DNA of 53,257 nucleotides from contig PBAL01000013.1 in assembly GCA_002715965.1 (NCBI GenBank), forward strand, positions 1 through 53,257, given 5' to 3'. Position numbers and translations under genes: made by a program. The notes beneath the pieces were generated by a model. The model was not told the DNA's origin. It did not search any database and saw only the letters and a program-made list of their open reading frames with translations. This document shows, one piece after another, positions 16,752 to 25,900 of this stretch; position 1 is the stretch's first letter, and every line of letters begins with the position of its first letter. This DNA comes from Verrucomicrobiales bacterium (GTDB lineage: Bacteria > Verrucomicrobiota > Verrucomicrobiia > Limisphaerales > JAYPXF01).

Positions 16752-17935
16752 TACTGAAACAGCGTGTTGGAGAGGAAATAGAGACGGCCCGCTTCGAGCT
16801 TCGGAAGCTTTACGCCCAGGTCGACTTCCACCTTGGCAGGCTCGGCGGCCTTGCCGAGGAGACGGAAAATGTTGCCGAAGTTGAAGGGCACATGATAGCG
16901 AACGACACGGGCTTCGGAAATTCCCGCGAGCTTCATGGCACGTTCGATGGCGGTGTCCATGTCACCAAGTTCATCGACGAATCCGTTTTCCCACGCGGTC
17001 TTGCCGGAGAAGACACGTCCATCGGCCATCTCTGCCCAGTTGTCTTTCAGGGCGCGGGCGTCTTCTTCCATGCCGTCACGATTATTTTCGGCGGCTGAGT
17101 ATTCACGCCCGTCTTTGATCACTTCGGTGAACCGCGTGTAGGTCTCATCGATGAGATCCTGCATCAGCTTCTTTTCCTCGTCGGGAATCTCTCCCGGCGA
17201 ACGAAAGCCGCTGAGCATGTCCTTGTACTTGCCGCTTTTGAAGACCATCGGCGTCACGCCGACCTTGTCCATGAGGCCCCGGTAATTGAGCCCCTGCATG
17301 ATCACGCCGATGCTGCCGGTAATCGTCAACTCGTGCGCGACGATCCAACGACTGGGCACGCTCACGTAGTAACCACCCGAGGCGGCCATTCCACGCATGA
17401 GTGCGATCACGGGTTTATGTTCGTTGTGTTGGAACTTCTGAATCGCCATCGCGATATCGTCCGAAGCGAGCACTTCACCGCCGGGAGAGTCCACATTCAG
17501 GATGACCGCTTGAACGCTGTCGTCGTTGGCTGCCTTATTCAACTTGCGCTTCACAGATTGCACCGCGGTCATTCCGTCTCCGCCAGGCGCATTAGCCGAA
17601 ATCATTCCGAGCAGATCAATGACGGCGATCTTGTTCGGCGACGCACTCGACTTGACGGTGGCTTCTTCCAGCAGGGAGTCGGTGTAAGAACTTCCGCCGA
17701 TCGAAAAGGTTCCCATGCCAGGCGCATCGATGAACTGAAGCGACAGGACGCCGAGCAACATGATGAATGCAAGAATCGCAAGGACCATCCAACCGCCTCC
17801 CCCGCTGCGGGTCTTGGTGGGACGCTGGCGCTGCTGATTGGGTGAAATCAAAGGGGGCGGGTTCACAGGGAGAGGAAGCGGTGCGGGCTGAGATGCCCCC
17901 GCGTTCGGATCCTGACCGGGTGTGTTGTTTTCCAT
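16751..17935 (-). CDS. sppA: Signal peptide peptidase SppA (S49 family)
   Basis: SppA is a membrane-anchored serine protease that degrades cleaved signal peptides. The 394-residue protein has a Pro/Gln-rich N-terminal tail, one membrane helix (about 49-68) and a single S49 domain of the 36-kDa type. The oxyanion region LNVDSPGGEVLAS is followed by the catalytic Ser in MRGMAASGGYYVS (S186) and the probable catalytic Lys in FKSGKYKDM (K236). ATG 17935 (MENNTPGQ) is preferred to a start 11 codons upstream, which lies in the divergent promoter region. Confidence 0.94.
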   Translation of the reverse strand: MENNTPGQDPNAGASQPAPLPLPVNPPPLISPNQQRQRPTKTRSGGGGWMVLAILAFIMLLGVLSLQFIDAPGMGTFSIGGSSYTDSLLEEATVKSSASPNKIAVIDLLGMISANAPGGDGMTAVQSVKRKLNKAANDDSVQAVILNVDSPGGEVLASDDIAMAIQKFQHNEHKPVIALMRGMAASGGYYVSVPSRWIVAHELTITGSIGVIMQGLNYRGLMDKVGVTPMVFKSGKYKDMLSGFRSPGEIPDEEKKLMQDLIDETYTRFTEVIKDGREYSAAENNRDGMEEDARALKDNWAEMADGRVFSGKTAWENGFVDELGDMDTAIERAMKLAGISEARVVRYHVPFNFGNIFRLLGKAAEPAKVEVDLGVKLPKLEAGRLYFLSNTLFQ

Positions 17936-18035
17936 GGGCGCAACGTAGCCAATGCACGGAATTCGCACAAGAGGGGTTCTCGAATTACGATTTTCGATTT
18001 TTGATTTGCGCGGTCACGTGGTATTCGGCGGGGAC

Positions 18036-19391
18036 ATGTGTATTCGGAATCCACACCTCTGTATTCGCCCATGGGCGGGATTGGTTCCGCTCCTTCTGGC
18101 GGTGACTCCTTTCACCAATGCGGATGATTGGCCGCAGTGGCTCGGTCCGCAAAGAGATGCGGTTTGGCGGGAGAGTGGAATCATCGAGCGATTTCCGACG
18201 GAAGGTCTGAAGCCACTATGGAAAGCGACCGTTGGTCCCGGATATACCGGTCCGGCGATTGCGGAGGAGAAGGTGTTCCTGATGGATCGTGTGTTGTCGG
18301 AAGGCGCGAAGAATCCGGAGAACCTCTTCAAGCGCGGATCGATTCCGGGCACCGAACGCATTCATTGTTTCGATCAACGAACCGGTAAGAAACTGTGGAG
18401 CCACGATTACCCCTCCGCCTATACCGTGAGTTATCCAAAGGGTCCGCGAGTCACTCCGGCGGTTGAAAACGGGCGGGTCTACACGCTCGGCGCGGAAGGC
18501 GAATTCAAGTGTCTGAACACGACGACCGGCAACGCAATCTGGTCGAGGAATTTCGGAAAGGACTACGGAGCCAAGACGCCGACCTGGGGGTTTGCAGCGC
18601 ATCCCTTGATCGACGGGAACAACGTGATCACACTTGTTGGTGGTGAAGGAAGCGCGGTCGTGGCGTTCGACAAGATGACGGGCAAGGAAGCCTGGCGCGC
18701 GTTGACGACCAAGGACGTCGCGTATTGCGCTCCGGTGATCTATGAAGCCGCTGGCGTCCGTCAATTGATCGTCTGGTTGATCGACGCGATCTACGCGCTG
18801 GATCCTAAGACCGGCAAGGTTCACTGGTCACACGAATGGCTGGTGCGTGGAGGCGGTTCGATCGCGATGCCACGGAAACTGAACGATCATCTTTTCTTCG
18901 GCACCTTCTTCAACGGTTCCTTGATGCTGAAACTTCACCAGAATCAACCGGGCGCGGATCAGGTTTGGGTGAGCCCGAAGATCTCGGCGAAGGACACGAC
19001 CTATCTGCACTCACTAAACTGCGTTCCCTGGTTGGAGAACGGTTACCTCTACGGCGTGTGCAATTACGGGCAGTTGCGGTGCCTGCAAATCAACGACGGC
19101 AAGCGAATCTGGGAAACCCTGGATGCTGTCGCACTCGACAAGCCCCGGCGCAATGCCAATGCCTTCATCGTGAAGCACGAAAATCGTTTCATCATCTGTC
19201 CGGACAACGGGGACCTGGTGTTCGCGGAACTGTCTCCGAAGGGATATGTCGAGCTTGATCGGACGAACCTGATTGAGCCGACGGACAAAGATGGCGGTCG
19301 TCCCATCGTCTGGTCACATCCCGCGTTTGCCGGGCGATGTGTCTTTGCGCGAAACGACAAGGAGCTGATCTGTGTGTCGTTGGCGGAATGA
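18036..19391 (+). CDS. Secreted PQQ-binding-like beta-propeller protein
   Basis: After a signal peptide (WAGLVPLLLAVTPFTNA) the mature part starts with DWPQWLGPQRDAVW, the usual opening of secreted PQQ-like propellers in this lineage. Repeats with the W-motif pattern follow (GKKLWSHDY, GNAIWSRNF, GKEAWRALT, GKVHWSHEW, GKRIWETLD). Such proteins are usually beta-propellers of the PQQ dehydrogenase superfamily, but no metal or PQQ ligands can be confirmed, so enzyme activity is uncertain; a structural or binding role is possible. The ATG at 18036 gives the signal peptide; an earlier in-frame start at 17952 would overlap the sppA gene start region. Confidence 0.87.
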   Translation: MCIRNPHLCIRPWAGLVPLLLAVTPFTNADDWPQWLGPQRDAVWRESGIIERFPTEGLKPLWKATVGPGYTGPAIAEEKVFLMDRVLSEGAKNPENLFKRGSIPGTERIHCFDQRTGKKLWSHDYPSAYTVSYPKGPRVTPAVENGRVYTLGAEGEFKCLNTTTGNAIWSRNFGKDYGAKTPTWGFAAHPLIDGNNVITLVGGEGSAVVAFDKMTGKEAWRALTTKDVAYCAPVIYEAAGVRQLIVWLIDAIYALDPKTGKVHWSHEWLVRGGGSIAMPRKLNDHLFFGTFFNGSLMLKLHQNQPGADQVWVSPKISAKDTTYLHSLNCVPWLENGYLYGVCNYGQLRCLQINDGKRIWETLDAVALDKPRRNANAFIVKHENRFIICPDNGDLVFAELSPKGYVELDRTNLIEPTDKDGGRPIVWSHPAFAGRCVFARNDKELICVSLAE

Positions 19392-19445
19392 GCCATAGCA
19401 AGTTTCGCTGTGTGCCGGTCAGGAGCGAGCTGCGACCAAACCGAC

Positions 19446-20606
19446 TCAATCCGGAAGCGTAAAGAAGATGCGGAGATTCTTGGTCTGCCTCGCAGCGGCA
19501 ATGATGTCCGGCCGTCCATCGCCATTCAGATCACCGGCCTTGATGTCTTCCACTGCAATGAGCCCGTGTGAGAGCAGGGTCTCACGCCATTTGTTGCCAT
19601 CCTTGTCCATGGGCGTGAACAGCTTGATTCCAGGACGCCCGCGCGGATGCATGGCCCGCCAACCGACGACGACCTGATCCGACCCAACGCCCAGGTAGTC
19701 GTCGATGGCAACGGCGTGACCGTCGATCAACGCGTCATCCAGAACGGCCAGCCGTTGCCAGCCATCACGGTGATTCTTTGGTTGTACGTAAACGGCCGAT
19801 CGGACTCCGTGCATGGGTTCCACCGTTGCAAAGAAGCGTCGGCCGTTGGGAAGTTTTCCATCACGGATTTCACCACACCATTCGCGCGTCAGTTGCCGGC
19901 CCAGCCATTGACCGCCACTGCGATCGAAGTGCCACGCGCCTTCCTTCGCAGCAACGAGGAGTTCCTCCTCCGGATCGTCGTCCCAATTGACCGGATGGAA
20001 GTTGTGGGAGAGATGCAGGAAGTTGCTGACCTCGCGGGTCCTCCATTCCGATTTCGGATGGGCCGGCATGAGGTATTCGAGAAGCCGAAAACCCGGTCCA
20101 ACTCCTTCCACTGAACCGCGGCCACGAAGAGGCTTCACAGCGAGCGAGAACGTCCCATTCGGTCCCGCGATCCAATGCATGCGATGGGTATTCGGTTCGT
20201 TGTAGAGCTTCACAGGCGTCCACGGCTTCGTCCGGTCCTCCGGCGGAATCAGGTAGTGCACGGCACCGTCCTTCAACGTTTCGCGAAAGTTCCATTGACC
20301 ACCGACAGCGATCTCACATTTGCCATCTCCATCGATGTCGCGTGCGGTGATGCACACATTGTCTTTTACGGTCAGGTTTTCCGCGATGACGTGCTTCGTC
20401 CAAGACGGATTCTCGTACCACTGAATGGTCGACTTGTCCGCGAGCACGATATCATTTCGGTCATCACCATTGACGTCGGTGATCTGAAGTCCGTAACCGA
20501 TGCTGATCTTGTCGATCTCCACCTCGCGCCACTTGTATTCTGGCGGAGCGGATTGCGACGTGAATGCGAACGCACAGAGTGCGATGGAAAGTATCGAGAT
20601 TCTCAT
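19446..20606 (-). CDS. Secreted VCBS/FG-GAP repeat protein
   Basis: The 386-residue protein has a signal peptide (MRISILSIALCAFAFTSQSA) and repeated calcium-loop-like motifs of the FG-GAP/VCBS type: ITDVNGDDRNDIVLADK, ARDIDGDGKCEIAVGGQ and, at the C-terminus, AGDLNGDGRPDIIAAARQ. This implies a seven-bladed integrin-like propeller. It is a predicted extracytoplasmic protein; ligand and function are unknown. It converges on the PQQ propeller gene, with 54 bases between the stops and no clear terminator. Confidence 0.85.
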   Translation of the reverse strand: MRISILSIALCAFAFTSQSAPPEYKWREVEIDKISIGYGLQITDVNGDDRNDIVLADKSTIQWYENPSWTKHVIAENLTVKDNVCITARDIDGDGKCEIAVGGQWNFRETLKDGAVHYLIPPEDRTKPWTPVKLYNEPNTHRMHWIAGPNGTFSLAVKPLRGRGSVEGVGPGFRLLEYLMPAHPKSEWRTREVSNFLHLSHNFHPVNWDDDPEEELLVAAKEGAWHFDRSGGQWLGRQLTREWCGEIRDGKLPNGRRFFATVEPMHGVRSAVYVQPKNHRDGWQRLAVLDDALIDGHAVAIDDYLGVGSDQVVVGWRAMHPRGRPGIKLFTPMDKDGNKWRETLLSHGLIAVEDIKAGDLNGDGRPDIIAAARQTKNLRIFFTLPD

Positions 20607-20670
20607 GGAGGCGTAGAAGTTGACCGCAACGAAGGGAGCGCGTCAATTGCCAGACTGATCCATCGATCGA

Positions 20671-22704
20671 TCAGGGCGTGCGAATGAGATTCTTCGTCTG
20701 CATTCGGCTGACCGGCAAGCCGTTCGAGAACAGCCGGGCTTTCACATCCAGCGTCGATGCAACCTGAAAAGAACCGGTGTAGAGCGATGATGAGGCGGTC
20801 GGCTCCGTTCCATCCACGGTGAAGCGAATCTCAGCGCCGGTGATGGTGGTCGACATGCTCACGGTGGTGGAAGTGCTGAACTGCTCGGACGCGCCGCCCA
20901 GATCGATCACCTCAATAGGAGCCATGACGATTTCTCGGAGCGCGCCCTCGTCGCCGACGAGGATGTTGCCATTGGGCAGGATGAACGGTTTGGAAAGGCG
21001 CTTGAACTTGCCCACTCCGATGGGGCCATCGACAACCTGGCCACCTCCGGTAAGAGACCAGATGAGCGTTCCGTCTCGCGAATACTTGCGCAGCTCACCG
21101 CCATTCAACGGAAGCGTGACGTATATGTTTGCATGCGAGTCGATGCCCATGCCTTCCAGGAAGGGCAAATCACCGATCAAGGTGGAAAGATGGCCTGAAG
21201 GATCCACCGTTCGCACCGCGGCAGCTCCCCAATCCCCGATATACATCGTACCGTCCGGACCAATGCCCAGACCACCTGGCTTGTTCAGTCGAGTCTGCGT
21301 CCGAAAGCCGGAACCCGTGCCCCGAATCCCCGTTCCGGCGAAAGTGGAAATGGTCCCGTCAGGTGCAATCCTGGCCACCTTGGCACCATCGTATTCCGAG
21401 ACGTAAAGATTGTCCGCCGCATCAGCGATGACTTCGATTGGCGTCTGCAACAGGCGACCGGCGGACGCAACTGTGCTCACATTCCCCTGCTGGTCGATCC
21501 GGCGAATGCGATGATTCAGACGATCCGCGATGAAGGTGATCCCCTGGCTGTTCACCACCAAGCCGGAGGGTCCTCTGAATCGCGCATTGTCTCCCTGGGC
21601 GTCGACATATCCCGGATCGTTGCCGCCAACCCAGGTGCTCACGATCCCACCCGGACTGATGGTGCGCACGCGATGGGCCAGATTGCCGACCGTGGTGGCA
21701 CTGGTCAGATGCCCCTCAGCAATCAGCAAGTTTCCGAAGACATCGAAGTCCATCCCAGCCGGGTGAAAGAAGCCAGCCTGGCTGAGCGGACCATCAACGC
21801 CGGATTGAACTCCGTTTCCCGAATAGGTCCGAATCTCCACCGGGAAACGGGGCGCGTCTGCGGAACTGCGCGGATCCGTTCCAAGCTGAAATTCCACGAA
21901 GTTTGAAACATCATCTCCATCCGGATCTGCTGCGCCCAATGCGAGTGGATTGTCGAGGAAGCTCCTTCCGAAATATTGCAAACGCCAATCAAGCGTGATG
22001 CCGTCGAGCATGTTGGGAACATTCTGCACGTTGAACTCCGTGACCCGATAGAACTTGGCCTTGGAGGTGGACTCCACCTGATCTTCCAGCATCAGTGCGC
22101 CAGCGGATTCGGTCAGGTCTGCGGGCAGGAGATTCCAGTTCTGCATGTCCGTGCTGGCTTCCACACGAAACCGTGCAGCGTCACTGGCGCTCAATGCGGT
22201 CTGTCCCGGCAGGTTGAAGATGATTTGAAACCGATCGGGCTGCACTTTCGTCGGAGTGCCAAGTTGAGCGGCTGCGATTACGTCGAGCCGGGCGGTGGTG
22301 GTGGTTGCCGAACCTTCCGAGTTGACGATGACCGCGTGGTAATCTCCCGCGTGTGCCGGGATAAGATTCTCAATGCGCAGTGTGCTTGAGGTTTCGCTGG
22401 CCAGGAGAGTTCCGTTGTGGAACCAGAGAATGAACAACTGCGGTGTGCCATTGAATGCTACCGTGAATTCAACGGTGCCCCCAACCGGGGCGGTCAGGCT
22501 TTGGGGATGCGAGGTGACCTGCGGTGGGACGGACGAAATCGGAAATGCAAAAAGAAACAAGGCAAATGCCAATGCCACGTCCAGGCATCGGTTCCCTCTT
22601 AATCTCCAGAAACTCTCAGGTCCCACCTGACCGTATTCTCGCAAATCGGCTTCGGATGTCAATGGGTTGACCCGTGAAAACCGCCCGTTGCGGTCATGAA
22701 TCAC
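20671..22704 (-). CDS. Secreted Ig-like/NHL-repeat/chitobiase-C multidomain protein
   Basis: After a hydrophobic leader (ALAFALFLFAFPISS) there is an Ig-like domain (VTSHPQSLTAPVGGTVEFTV; AGDYHAVIVNSEGSA). Next come a region with DPDGDDVSNFVEFQLGTDP (a thrombospondin-3-like calcium motif) and several NHL repeats forming a propeller (GVDGPLSQAGFFHPAGMDFD, DNARFRGPSGLVVNSQGI, TRLNKPGGLGIGPDG, GVGKFKRLSKPFILPNGN). The end is a CHB_HEX_C_1-type domain (STTITGAEIRFTVDGTEPT). It is probably a secreted or surface binding protein. The chosen ATG (22704) overlaps the upstream glycosyltransferase by 11 bases; a GTG at 22626 would place the leader nearer the N-terminus. Confidence 0.85.
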   Translation of the reverse strand: MIHDRNGRFSRVNPLTSEADLREYGQVGPESFWRLRGNRCLDVALAFALFLFAFPISSVPPQVTSHPQSLTAPVGGTVEFTVAFNGTPQLFILWFHNGTLLASETSSTLRIENLIPAHAGDYHAVIVNSEGSATTTTARLDVIAAAQLGTPTKVQPDRFQIIFNLPGQTALSASDAARFRVEASTDMQNWNLLPADLTESAGALMLEDQVESTSKAKFYRVTEFNVQNVPNMLDGITLDWRLQYFGRSFLDNPLALGAADPDGDDVSNFVEFQLGTDPRSSADAPRFPVEIRTYSGNGVQSGVDGPLSQAGFFHPAGMDFDVFGNLLIAEGHLTSATTVGNLAHRVRTISPGGIVSTWVGGNDPGYVDAQGDNARFRGPSGLVVNSQGITFIADRLNHRIRRIDQQGNVSTVASAGRLLQTPIEVIADAADNLYVSEYDGAKVARIAPDGTISTFAGTGIRGTGSGFRTQTRLNKPGGLGIGPDGTMYIGDWGAAAVRTVDPSGHLSTLIGDLPFLEGMGIDSHANIYVTLPLNGGELRKYSRDGTLIWSLTGGGQVVDGPIGVGKFKRLSKPFILPNGNILVGDEGALREIVMAPIEVIDLGGASEQFSTSTTVSMSTTITGAEIRFTVDGTEPTASSSLYTGSFQVASTLDVKARLFSNGLPVSRMQTKNLIRTP

Positions 22705-23425
22705 CTGCCGGTTCCGCTTCGGCGAATTTGACCGAATTCACCCGTCGCTTCTGATACCATGAGATCGCGATCAAATCGTAGATCCCCCGCCACAGACGAT
22801 TCCAGACACCGTACTTGGATTCGCCGGCCACGCGTGGCCGATGGTTGCACGGAACTTCACGACATTTGAATCCCGCGCCTGCCACGATGATCGGCATGAA
22901 ACGGTGCAGTCCGTTGAAACCGAACAAGGCCTTTACGCACTCGCGCTTGAACACGCGAACCGCGCAGCCTGTGTCCTTGAAGTCCGACCTGAGCGCCCGG
23001 CAACGAAACCAGCGCGCGATGCCAGATGAGATCTTCCTCAGAAACGTGTCCTTGCGTTTATGACGCCAGCCGCAAGCGAAGTCACAGGTGTCCAGTTCCT
23101 TGAGGAGAATCGGGAGGTCGGCGGGATCGTTCTGCCGATCGCCATCCAGTGTGGCGATCAGAGGACGATCCGTACCCTGAATGCCCGTCCAGACAGCCGC
23201 ACTTTGTCCGCTGTTCTTCTCCAGTCGGAATCCCCTGACGCGTTGGTTCTTCCCGCGCGCGGTTGCGATCTTCTCCCAGGTGGAATCACTGCTGCAGTCA
23301 TCCACAAAGACCAGTTCCCAATCGCAGCCCCCCTCGTCAAACGCCGCGATCACCTCATCGGCAAGCGGCTGTACGTTGTCCTCTTCATTGAAGACAGGAA
23401 CAATGATCGAAATCGGATCGGGCAC
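22694..23425 (-). CDS. Family 2 glycosyltransferase, polyprenyl-phosphate sugar transferase type (DPM1/ArnC-like)
   Basis: The 243-residue protein has the GT-A core: SIIVPVFNEEDNV near the N-terminus, VFVDDCSSDST, NSGQSAAVWTGI, and the metal motif LDGDRQNDP. It matches DPM1/ArnC-like transferases that charge polyprenyl phosphate with a sugar (mannose, glucose or an aminosugar) for use outside the membrane. C-terminal membrane helices, common in GtrB/ArnC, are absent; the C-terminus has YDLIAISWYQKRR. It overlaps the Ig/NHL gene by 11 bases, so the two are probably co-transcribed. Confidence 0.9.
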   Translation of the reverse strand: MPDPISIIVPVFNEEDNVQPLADEVIAAFDEGGCDWELVFVDDCSSDSTWEKIATARGKNQRVRGFRLEKNSGQSAAVWTGIQGTDRPLIATLDGDRQNDPADLPILLKELDTCDFACGWRHKRKDTFLRKISSGIARWFRCRALRSDFKDTGCAVRVFKRECVKALFGFNGLHRFMPIIVAGAGFKCREVPCNHRPRVAGESKYGVWNRLWRGIYDLIAISWYQKRRVNSVKFAEAEPAGDS

Positions 23426-23453
23426 GCCCGGACGATAGGGGGTTTAGCGGGGG

Positions 23454-23514
23454 GGTGGAAGGGTTAAAGGGGAATCGATGCATAAAATCCGTTTAACCGT
23501 TCAACCCTTCAACC
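23454..23514. repeat. Inverted repeat of the GGTTGAAGGGTT family
   Basis: The arms 23454-23468 and 23500-23514 are inverted complements in 13 of 15 positions, with a 31-base spacer. They lie between the divergently oriented glycosyltransferase and the sodium symporter. The same arm sequence occurs singly at 12385-12397 and 48965-48980. Confidence 0.5.
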
Positions 23515-23569
23515 AGTTACCCCTTTTCTCCTTTCCTCGCCCTAGCCGATCAACCAACCTGCGCCCACC

Positions 23570-24889
23570 ATGACGAACACGGATCGAGGCCAATGGAGAA
23601 GCCGCATGGGGTTCATTCTGGCAGCCGCCGGAGGTGCGGTGGGATTGGGGAACATCTGGAAATTTCCTTACGTGGCGGGAATGAATGGGGGCAGCGCGTT
23701 TCTGCTGGTTTACCTGGTGCTGATCCTCTTCCTCGGGCTGCCCGTGCTGATCGCGGAGGTGATGCTTGGAAAGGCGACTCAGCGGAATCCGGTGGGCGCT
23801 TTCAAGGCCTTGGATCATGAAAAATCCCCGTGGCGAATGATTGGGTTCATGGGGGTGCTGGCAGCGTTCATGATCCTGTCATTTTACAGCGTGGTGGCGG
23901 GTTGGTGTATTGAGTTTATAATCCAGGGCGCCAAGGGAGCGTACTCATCTTCGTCGTCGCCAGAGGATGTACAAAAGTTGTTTGCCGCGCTGACGTCATC
24001 ACCAAGCAAGCAGATCTTGTATCATGGCATCTTTATCAGCATGACGATCGCGATCGTCTATGCGGGCGTCCAATCGGGTCTCCAGCGGGTGTGCGAAGTT
24101 CTCATGCCCCTGCTGATTGTGATTCTCATCGCCTTGATCGTGTTCGCCATGAAACAGGAGGGCTGGCAAAAGGGTGTCCGATTCTTGTTGGAACCGGATG
24201 CTTCCAAGCTGACTCCCAACACCATCCTGGCTGCCATGGGGCAGTGCTTCTTCTCATTGAGCCTCGGCATGGGGGCGATGCTCACCTACGGAAGTTATCT
24301 GCGGAAGGAGGACAACGTGGTTTCATCATCCGCCTGGGTCGCGGTGATGGACACCGGAATCGCGTTGCTGGCGGGGTTCGTCATTTTTCCGATCGTCTTC
24401 ACTTTTGGAGTGGAACCGGCCGCTGGACCGGGCCTGGTGTTTGTCTCTCTCCCTGGCGCGTTTCAACAACTGCCTGCGGGAACGATTGCGGGCATCGGAT
24501 TCTTTGTCCTGCTCCTGGCCGCTGCGGTCACCTCGGCGATTTCACTGCTGGAAGTCATCGCTGCGTATTTCGTGGATGAATTCAAGATGGACCGTCGCAA
24601 GGTCTCGATCGGATTCGGCTTCCTGTGTTTCCTGATCGGCATTGGATGTGCGGTCAGCGGGAATTTCTTCGACATCCTCGACAAGACATCCAGCAACTAC
24701 CTGCTCCCAATCGGTGCCTTGTTGATTTCGATGTTCGCGGGCTGGGTCTTGAAACGCGAGATCGCGCAATCCGATTTCAAGGACACCAAGTTTGCAAAGT
24801 TGTTTGGTCTGTGGTTGTCCAGCGTGCGATTCATCGCGCCAGTGCTCGTCGTGCTGGTGTTCCTGAACAAATTGGGTGTGTTCAAGTAG
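23570..24889 (+). CDS. Sodium-dependent amino acid/neurotransmitter symporter family (NSS/SNF) transporter
   Basis: The 439-residue membrane protein has the NSS signature at the N-terminus: SRMGFILAAAGGAVGLGNIWKFPYVAGMNGG (first helix with the unwound sodium/substrate site), then FLGLPVLIAEVMLGK. About eleven or twelve helices can be counted. The central part has SLSLGMGAMLTYGSY, the family's sixth-to-seventh helix region. It should import an amino acid or amine with sodium; the substrate cannot be told from sequence. No partner gene is evident. Confidence 0.93.
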   Translation: MTNTDRGQWRSRMGFILAAAGGAVGLGNIWKFPYVAGMNGGSAFLLVYLVLILFLGLPVLIAEVMLGKATQRNPVGAFKALDHEKSPWRMIGFMGVLAAFMILSFYSVVAGWCIEFIIQGAKGAYSSSSSPEDVQKLFAALTSSPSKQILYHGIFISMTIAIVYAGVQSGLQRVCEVLMPLLIVILIALIVFAMKQEGWQKGVRFLLEPDASKLTPNTILAAMGQCFFSLSLGMGAMLTYGSYLRKEDNVVSSSAWVAVMDTGIALLAGFVIFPIVFTFGVEPAAGPGLVFVSLPGAFQQLPAGTIAGIGFFVLLLAAAVTSAISLLEVIAAYFVDEFKMDRRKVSIGFGFLCFLIGIGCAVSGNFFDILDKTSSNYLLPIGALLISMFAGWVLKREIAQSDFKDTKFAKLFGLWLSSVRFIAPVLVVLVFLNKLGVFK

Positions 24890-24934
24890 AAGGCCCGCGA
24901 CCGGCTGGCGGCAGGCCGCGAAAGTGTCCCGTGT

Positions 24935-25897
24935 TTGTCCCGTTCTCTCAGAGGAGTTTTAGCGCCTTCGAGACTTCCGATTCCACGCCGGAACGGATCT
25001 CGCGATCCGCGGCTTGATGTCCTGGGTCCAGAGCTTGCGGACCTCAACCGAATCCGTCAGCCGGGTTCCACTTTCTGGTGTCAGACTTCCACCGCCTTGG
25101 CGATGTCCTGGCTGGCAACCTTCACATCATGCTTGGCTTTGCATCCGATGAGCGAAACCATCATGCTGGTACAAACCGGCGCCGAGCGGGGGAATGGTTC
25201 CTTGATCTCTACCTCCGATCGGTTGAATCTCCACTCATCGCTCATGGCTTCCCGACGACCGGCAATCGACGCCTTCGCGACGGCACTCGCCCTCGGGGAA
25301 TGCATCGACGAAATCCTGAAAGGCTCCAAACGCGCGAGGGAACTGGTCCAGCAGATCCTCACGTTCAGTCGCAAGGGCGAGACTCAGCTGGATACCGTCG
25401 ACCTGTTGCCGCCCATCAAGGAGGCGCATCGTTTTTTGCGCTCCACCATTCCAGCGAACATCAAGCTGCAGGACGACTTCCCGGACCAGTTACCCTTGGT
25501 CGATGCGGATCCCACCCAGATCTGCGAGGCATTGCTCAACCTCTGCACCAACGCCTGGCATGCGATCGGCGAACGCAACGGACAGATCACCATCCGCGCT
25601 CGCGCACGATTCTTGAGACCCGGCGAGCTGCCTACGGACGAACTCAGCCCCGGGCCGCACTTCGTGCTGGAGATCATGGATGACGGGCCAGGCATGGCCG
25701 GAACCGATCTTCGCTTCCTGATCCATGACGTGCGTCCGGACTTCCCGGTGATCCTGATGACCGGACACCTGCGCTACCGCGAGACGGAAGAATACCGCGA
25801 GACGGGTTTCGCGGACGTGCTGCGCAAGCCCTTGACCGTGGAGATACTCTCCCAATCGGTTTCTGAAATCCTCACCGGCAACGGAGCGCAAAACTAG
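24935..25897 (+). pseudogene. Decayed hybrid histidine kinase/response regulator gene with internal deletion
   Basis: Only parts of this 320-codon frame are recognisable. Residues about 121-254 look like the end of a dimerisation helix and the start of a HATPase domain: SKRARELVQQILTFSRKGE, then ADPTQICEALLNLCTNAWHAI (N-box, about 191-211) and MDDGPGM (G1, 248-254). Immediately afterwards the sequence becomes the end of a receiver domain: VRPDFPVILMTGHLRYR and FADVLRKPLT with the switch-side Lys. The phospho-accepting His, the ATP lid and G2 box, and the receiver's phospho-Asp are all missing. Residues 1-120 match no sensor domain I know. An internal deletion joining G1 to the receiver near 25700 explains this best. 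It lies four bases before the permease gene. Confidence 0.7.
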
Positions 25898-25900
25898 TCC

